NCBI GenBank assembly: GCA_031285485.1
Contig: JAITWC010000075.1
Coordinates: 1 to 9,222, forward strand
Direction of reading: 5' to 3'
Source: Alistipes sp.
GTDB lineage: Bacteria > Bacteroidota > Bacteroidia > Bacteroidales > Rikenellaceae
DNA: 9,222 bases
Positions 5,994 to 9,222 of this stretch are shown piece by piece. The notes under the pieces are model-generated. The model had not been told where the DNA came from. It searched no databases and was given only the letters and a program-made list of their open reading frames with translations. The stretch's first letter is position 1; each line of letters begins with the position of its first letter. Both the position numbers and the translations under genes were made by a program.

Positions 5994-7157
5994 TCATTCG
6001 ACCCACTTGACCCATTTCTGAGAGTCGTCGTAACCCGCTTTCACTATGGTCTCGATGAATTGCAGGCCGCGAACACCGTCGTATACCGTCGGGAAGTCGA
6101 GCATATCGGCCGTGGGTTTCTGTCCGTTCGCTTTCGCCATAACGGTGAGCGCGAAGTTGCGATAGATGTTGGCGAACGCCTCGATGAACCCTTCGGGATG
6201 CCCGGCGGGCGTGCGGGTGTTCCACTTGGCCTGATCGCCCATGAAACCGGTGCCGACCATCAACCGCTCCTCGGGCCGGTCGAGCCACTTCACCACGAGA
6301 ACGTTTGGATCTTCGACGTGCCATTCGAGGCCGCCCTTTTCGCCGTACACGCGGATGCGGATGTCGTTGGCGCTACCTACCGCGATTTGGCTCGCCATCA
6401 ACACGCCCTTTGCACCGCCATCGTAGTGCATGAATGCCGTGCAGTCGTCGTCGATGGGACGGCCCGGCACGAACGCCGTCAGTTCGCCGCACAACTCGGT
6501 TACTTTCTGGCCCGTCACGTATTCGCTCAGGTGCCAGGCGTGGGTGCCGATGTCGCCCGCGCAACCCGCCTTGCCCGACTGCTTGGGGTCGGTACGCCAA
6601 CCGGCGTTGTTGCCGCCCAGAAGTTCGATCCTCTCGGCCAGCCAACCCTGCGGATACTCCACATATATGCGGCGGAGTTTGCCAAGATCACCGCGGGCGA
6701 TGCGCGCTTTCGCTTCCCTGATCGCCGGGAAGGCACTGTACACATGGGTCAGGGCAAGTGTCAGGCCCGTTTCCTCGACCTTCTTCTGAAGCCGTTTTGC
6801 CTCCTCCAACGAAAAAGTCATAGGTTTGTCCAACACGACGTGGATGCCCCTCTCAAGAGCCATCATAGCGGGTTCGAAGTGCCACTTGTTAGGCGTCACG
6901 ATCGACACGAAGTCCATTCGCTGGTCGGCCGGAAGCTGCATCTCCCTCTCGAACATCTCCCGATATGTGGCGTAGACCCGGTTGTCGGGCAGATAGTAGC
7001 TCTTGCCCGAGCTTTTCGATATCTCGGTATCGACGCTGAAACAGCCGCACACCAACTCGATCTGGTTGTCCATAAACGCGGCACGGCGGTGGATGGCTCC
7101 GATGAAGGCGTCGCTTCCGCCTCCTACCATTCCCATTCTCAATTTTCTGTGTTGCAT
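5994..7157 (-). CDS. Gfo/Idh/MocA-family NAD(P)-dependent sugar oxidoreductase
   Basis: The 387-residue protein has an N-terminal Rossmann domain whose nucleotide loop is GMVGGGSDAFIG (9-20). The family EKP motif appears as DKP (110-112), in HVVLDKPMTFSLEEA. The C-terminal alpha/beta substrate domain carries GDIGTHAWHL (201-210), the D-x3-H motif in which D202 and H206 would sit at the catalytic site. Members oxidise or reduce a hydroxyl of sugars, inositols or glycosides with NAD(P). No signal peptide is visible, so it should be cytoplasmic. It lies 17 bases after a TIM-barrel sugar isomerase/epimerase-like gene. The pairing is like E. coli YcjS/YcjR, where a dehydrogenase makes a 3-keto sugar that the partner epimerises. 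The real substrate here is unknown. The asparagine-rich GGNNAGWRTDPKQSGKAG segment (181-198) is typical of a subgroup common in Bacteroidota. Confidence 0.92.
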   Translation of the reverse strand: MQHRKLRMGMVGGGSDAFIGAIHRRAAFMDNQIELVCGCFSVDTEISKSSGKSYYLPDNRVYATYREMFEREMQLPADQRMDFVSIVTPNKWHFEPAMMALERGIHVVLDKPMTFSLEEAKRLQKKVEETGLTLALTHVYSAFPAIREAKARIARGDLGKLRRIYVEYPQGWLAERIELLGGNNAGWRTDPKQSGKAGCAGDIGTHAWHLSEYVTGQKVTELCGELTAFVPGRPIDDDCTAFMHYDGGAKGVLMASQIAVGSANDIRIRVYGEKGGLEWHVEDPNVLVVKWLDRPEERLMVGTGFMGDQAKWNTRTPAGHPEGFIEAFANIYRNFALTVMAKANGQKPTADMLDFPTVYDGVRGLQFIETIVKAGYDDSQKWVKWVE

Positions 7158-7174
7158 AACGGATAATTTAAAAA

Positions 7175-8167
7175 TTAGTCTTTAGAAAAAAATGCGTCGA
7201 AAGCATGCGTCGAGGGCTGGAAATCGACCCTGCGGGTAAATTCGCACGACTCCCGGGCGCCATGTTCGCGATCCATCGCGCTGTCTTCCCATTCGATCGA
7301 CAGCGGGCCCTGGTAACCTATGGAGTTGAGTGCGCGGATGATCTCCTCGAAGTTGATCTTGCCACGGCCCACACTGCGAAAATTCCAGAACCTGCGTGGG
7401 TCGCCGAACGGCACGTGGCCGCCGAAAATCCCCACCTGGCGAGGAGTGTCGCTCCACCACGCATCTTTCATGTGGGCATGGAATATCCGCTCGGGGAAAC
7501 GATAAATGAAATCGACATAGTCGACCCCCTGATAGCCCAAATGGCTTGGGTCGTAGTTGAACCCGAAGGCTGGGTGGCCGCCTAAAGCGTCGATAGCGCG
7601 GGCCGCCGACACGGTGTCGAAAGCGATCTCGGTCGGATGCACCTCCAACGCGTACCTCACGCCCAATTTCTGGAACTCGTCGAGAATAGGAGTGAAACGC
7701 CGGGCAAAATCCGAAAACCCCTCCTCAATCATAGCCTCGGTAACGGGCGGGAATGAGTAGATTAGGTGCCATATGGGACTGCCAGTGAAACCCACAACGG
7801 TGTCAACGCCCAGCATCTTGGCCGCGCGAGCCGTACGAACCAACTCCTCGGCCGCACGGGTGCGGACACCCTCGGGATCGCCGTCGCCCCAGATGTAGTC
7901 GGGCAAAACGCCGCGGTGACGGCCGTCGATGTTGTCACACACAGCTTGGCCCACGAGGTGGGTCGAGATGGTGAACAGTTTCATGTCGTAGCGAGCCAGC
8001 AGATCCTTGACGCCCTTGTAGTAGGCCGGATCTGTTTGCCGCACGTCCAGATGGTCGGGAAGGCCGAGTTCGATGCCGTCGTAGCCGAATGCCTTAGCTT
8101 TTTTGCACACATCTTCCAGTGGCAGGTCTCCCCACTGAAGGGAGTAGAGTGTTACGGGTCTTGCCAT
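7175..8167 (-). CDS. Xylose-isomerase-like TIM-barrel protein (sugar isomerase/epimerase)
   Basis: The 330-residue protein is an AP-endonuclease-2/xylose-isomerase-like TIM barrel. Such enzymes isomerise or epimerise sugars and inosose-type ketones, usually with a divalent metal. Likely metal ligands are E175 (ALEVHPTE), D206 and H209 (NYDPSHLGYQG), H232 (FHAHMKD) and E292 (SIEWED), a full set in the right order. The N-terminal strand VTLYSLQWGDLP and GYDGIELGLP (28-37) are typical. It stands 17 bases before the Gfo/Idh/MocA gene and probably acts on the same substrate. The 57-base gap after ispD holds AAAG just before the ATG and a CAA-rich tract (minus strand, about 8194-8212). A weak TATTTTTA box on the minus strand near 8213-8222 lacks a good upstream partner, so transcription may continue from ispD. 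IolE- or hydroxypyruvate-isomerase-like activity are alternatives. Confidence 0.9.
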   Translation of the reverse strand: MARPVTLYSLQWGDLPLEDVCKKAKAFGYDGIELGLPDHLDVRQTDPAYYKGVKDLLARYDMKLFTISTHLVGQAVCDNIDGRHRGVLPDYIWGDGDPEGVRTRAAEELVRTARAAKMLGVDTVVGFTGSPIWHLIYSFPPVTEAMIEEGFSDFARRFTPILDEFQKLGVRYALEVHPTEIAFDTVSAARAIDALGGHPAFGFNYDPSHLGYQGVDYVDFIYRFPERIFHAHMKDAWWSDTPRQVGIFGGHVPFGDPRRFWNFRSVGRGKINFEEIIRALNSIGYQGPLSIEWEDSAMDREHGARESCEFTRRVDFQPSTHAFDAFFSKD

Positions 8168-8224
8168 AATCTTTAAAAACAGTTAGTGGTTAGTTATTGT
8201 TTGTTGTTGTTGCTAAAAATATGA

Positions 8225-8929
8225 TTAGTATACCTCACACCGCGCAAGCAGCGCCTCAGCCATTACCAGATCCTCCGGCTCGGTGATCTTGAAGTTGCGA
8301 CGCTCACCCTCGCACAGTGCCACCGTGTATCCCACCGACTCGACCACCGCCGCGTCGTCGGCAAAGTTGTCGCCCACGGCCCGGTTGTAGCCCGTACACA
8401 GAATGTCGGCCCGGAACACCTGCGGAGTCTGTACTCCGCGCAACGCACCCCGGCCCTCGGCCCACGAGGCGCCCTCCTTCACACGCCGCACGCTGTCGAC
8501 CAACGGCACCACCGGGATGGCCGAGCCATGAGCCCGTGCGACCTTGATGGCGCGAAAGATGGTCCCACTCGAAACGAGCGGCCGTGCCGCATCGTGAACC
8601 GCAATGTACTCGTAGTCGACGTCGAGAGCCGCAATGGCGTTCCGCACCGACAGGAACCGCGTGGCCCCGCCCGCGCAAACGGTGTGCGAAAGAACCCTGT
8701 GCTCCGTCCGCAACCGTTCCCACTCCGCCATCCGATCGTCCGGCAGCGCGATCACGATCTGCGAGAACTTCGCCACACACCTGAACGCCTCGATGGCATG
8801 TGCCAACACCGGTCGACCCGCCAACAGCATGAACTGCTTGAGGGTGGCGGGGGAGTCTGCAATCGCCTCGGGGACAGCCATTCTCGTCCCCACGCCCCCG
8901 GCCGGTATAATAATGCCGATCTTTTTCAT
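8225..8929 (-). CDS. ispD: 2-C-methyl-D-erythritol 4-phosphate cytidylyltransferase
   Basis: The 234-residue enzyme joins MEP and CTP to give CDP-methylerythritol, the third step of the non-mevalonate isoprenoid pathway. The N-terminal nucleotide loop is PAGGVGTRM (9-17) with R16; KQF gives K31. HDAARP is at 112-117, VQTPQVF at 166-172, DDAAVVE at 191-197 and FKITEPEDL at 213-221 with K214. All the expected motifs are present. The start is ATG at 8929-8927, where the fold begins (MKKIGIIIPAGG); the frame stays open upstream but runs through the promoter and tRNA genes. Oddly, 13 residues (AVPEAIADSPATL) separate M17 from K31, against about five in E. coli, and the usual proline before KQ is leucine. 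Any shortfall from the normal spacing would be in this loop, not the chemistry motifs. The TIM-barrel gene follows after 57 bases. Confidence 0.93.
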   Translation of the reverse strand: MKKIGIIIPAGGVGTRMAVPEAIADSPATLKQFMLLAGRPVLAHAIEAFRCVAKFSQIVIALPDDRMAEWERLRTEHRVLSHTVCAGGATRFLSVRNAIAALDVDYEYIAVHDAARPLVSSGTIFRAIKVARAHGSAIPVVPLVDSVRRVKEGASWAEGRGALRGVQTPQVFRADILCTGYNRAVGDNFADDAAVVESVGYTVALCEGERRNFKITEPEDLVMAEALLARCEVY

Positions 8930-8933
8930 CCCC

Positions 8934-8965
8934 CAAAAATAAAAAAAAATTTGGTTATTGGCAAA
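8934..8965 (-). promoter_or_regulatory. ispD: Consensus promoter of ispD
   Basis: On the minus strand, TTTG (8965-8962) is followed after exactly 20 bases by TATTTTTG (8941-8934), a perfect TAnnTTTG. The box ends only four bases before the ATG at 8929, so transcription would begin at or within a few bases of the start codon and the mRNA would be leaderless or almost so. The -33 half overlaps the upstream half of the opposite tRNA promoter. The T-rich composition makes one of the two boxes easier to match by chance. Confidence 0.55.
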
Positions 8966-8981
8966 TTTTCCCTTACCTTTG
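8950..8981 (+). promoter_or_regulatory. Consensus promoter of tRNA-fMet
   Basis: TTTG (8950-8953) and TACCTTTG (8974-8981) match the Bacteroidota primary promoter perfectly with a 20-base spacer. Transcription would start near 8986-8988, a few bases before the mature 5' end of the tRNA at 8993. It is the strongest promoter in the window and directly supports placing the host in this phylum. Confidence 0.75.
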
Positions 8982-8992
8982 CACCAACAGAT

Positions 8993-9068
8993 CGCGGGGT
9001 GGAGCAGTTGGCAGCTCGTTGGGCTCATAACCCAAAGGTCGGAGGTTCGAGTCCTCCTCCCGCTACCA
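8993..9068 (+). tRNA. Initiator tRNA-fMet, anticodon CAT
   Basis: The 76 bases fold into a complete cloverleaf: acceptor 8993-8999 with 9058-9064, D stem GAGC/GCTC, anticodon stem TTGGG/CCCAA (9019-9023 with 9031-9035), and T stem GGAGG/CCTCC with loop TTCGAGT. The anticodon CAT is at 9026-9028 and the terminal CCA is encoded at 9066-9068. Three bacterial initiator hallmarks are present: the unpaired first position (C1 facing U72), three G:C pairs at the base of the anticodon stem, and the A11:U24 pair in the D stem. It is therefore the initiator rather than elongator tRNA-Met. In many bacteria position 72 is A; U also prevents pairing. Confidence 0.96.
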
Positions 9069-9126
9069 AGGGGCCCGGTTAGGGCTCCCATGTTACTGGC
9101 GGCAAGCAAAACTTTTTCAAATACAA

Positions 9127-9200
9127 GGTCTCGTAGCTCAGTTGGATAGAGCAACAGCCTTCTAAGCTGTCGGTCAAGCGTTCGAGTCGCTTCGAGATCA
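9127..9200 (+). tRNA. tRNA-Arg, anticodon TCT
   Basis: The 74 bases give a full cloverleaf: acceptor GGTCTCG (9127-9133) with CGAGATC (9193-9199), D stem GCTC/GAGC, anticodon stem ACAGC/GCTGT (9154-9158 with 9166-9170), and T stem AAGCG/CGCTT. The anticodon TCT at 9161-9163 reads AGA and AGG codons as arginine. The discriminator is A9200 and CCA is not encoded (CTT follows), so the end must be added by nucleotidyltransferase. It lies 58 bases after tRNA-fMet. That spacer has no good promoter boxes, only a weak bulged GC hairpin around 9071-9089, so the two are probably transcribed together. Confidence 0.95.
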
Positions 9201-9222
9201 CTTAATTAATAATCAGTAATTT

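Noticed and set aside
5730..7166. Long + strand open frame of 478 codons opposite the oxidoreductase and PH-like genes
   Set aside because: It lies antisense to two well-supported genes, shows no recognisable domain and has an odd histidine/arginine/valine-rich composition typical of a GC-rich complementary frame.
8194..8212. CAA/TTG-rich simple repeat between ispD and the TIM-barrel gene as a phase-variation tract
   Set aside because: The repeat is short and imperfect, and lies in a low-complexity AT-rich leader; nothing suggests length variation.
9069..9126. Terminator or separate promoter between the two tRNA genes
   Set aside because: The GC hairpin near 9071-9089 needs a mismatch or bulge, lacks a following T-run, and no TTTG/TAnnTTTG pair is present, so neither call is supported.
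8930..9154. ispD extended upstream to 9154 (309 codons)
   Set aside because: The extra N-terminal residues are translated from the tRNA-fMet gene and promoter region; the IspD fold starts exactly at the methionine at 8929.

Overview
The window looks like chromosomal core sequence from a GC-rich member of the Bacteroidota, most like Alistipes/Rikenellaceae. This is inferred from three things: Bacteroidota-type promoters (TTTG, about 20 bases, TAnnTTTG), gene order familiar from the phylum (ileS followed by a DksA-like gene; lpxK followed by purine nucleoside phosphorylase), and GC-rich codons set against AT-rich intergenic gaps. No mobile element, CRISPR array, phage gene or defence system is visible.

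Left part, + strand (1-2670): the 3' end of isoleucyl-tRNA synthetase, a DksA/TraR-like regulator with a half-degraded zinc finger, tRNA pseudouridine synthase TruA and galactokinase. The DksA-like stop codon abuts the truA start and galK follows after 23 bases, so the last three probably form one transcript starting from a promoter in the 71-base gap after ileS.

Convergent gap (2671-2988): no gene is seen. It holds a strong 11-bp hairpin after galK, a block of about 143 bp with a 41-bp tandem repeat between two small palindromes, and a second hairpin that would serve the opposite strand.

Middle part, - strand (5386 down to 2989): lpxK (lipid A 4'-kinase), a trimeric-type purine nucleoside phosphorylase overlapping lpxK by 44 bases, and ssb 18 bases further on. 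A promoter with an embedded inverted repeat lies just upstream of lpxK.

Right part, - strand (8929 down to 5465): ispD (MEP isoprenoid pathway), a xylose-isomerase-like TIM-barrel protein, a Gfo/Idh/MocA oxidoreductase and a small two-helix membrane protein with a bacterial PH-like domain. The TIM-barrel/oxidoreductase pair resembles YcjR/YcjS-type sugar oxidation and epimerisation modules. Its substrate cannot be read from the sequence.

Right edge, + strand: initiator tRNA-fMet(CAT) with encoded CCA, then tRNA-Arg(TCT) without CCA. The fMet promoter and the ispD promoter are both perfect consensus matches, divergent and physically overlapping. The ispD -7 box lies so close to the start codon that its mRNA would be leaderless or nearly so. 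Overall this is mostly housekeeping DNA. The points most worth a second look are the repeat block, the overlapping promoters, the ispD insertion, and the uncharacterised oxidoreductase/TIM-barrel/PH cluster.
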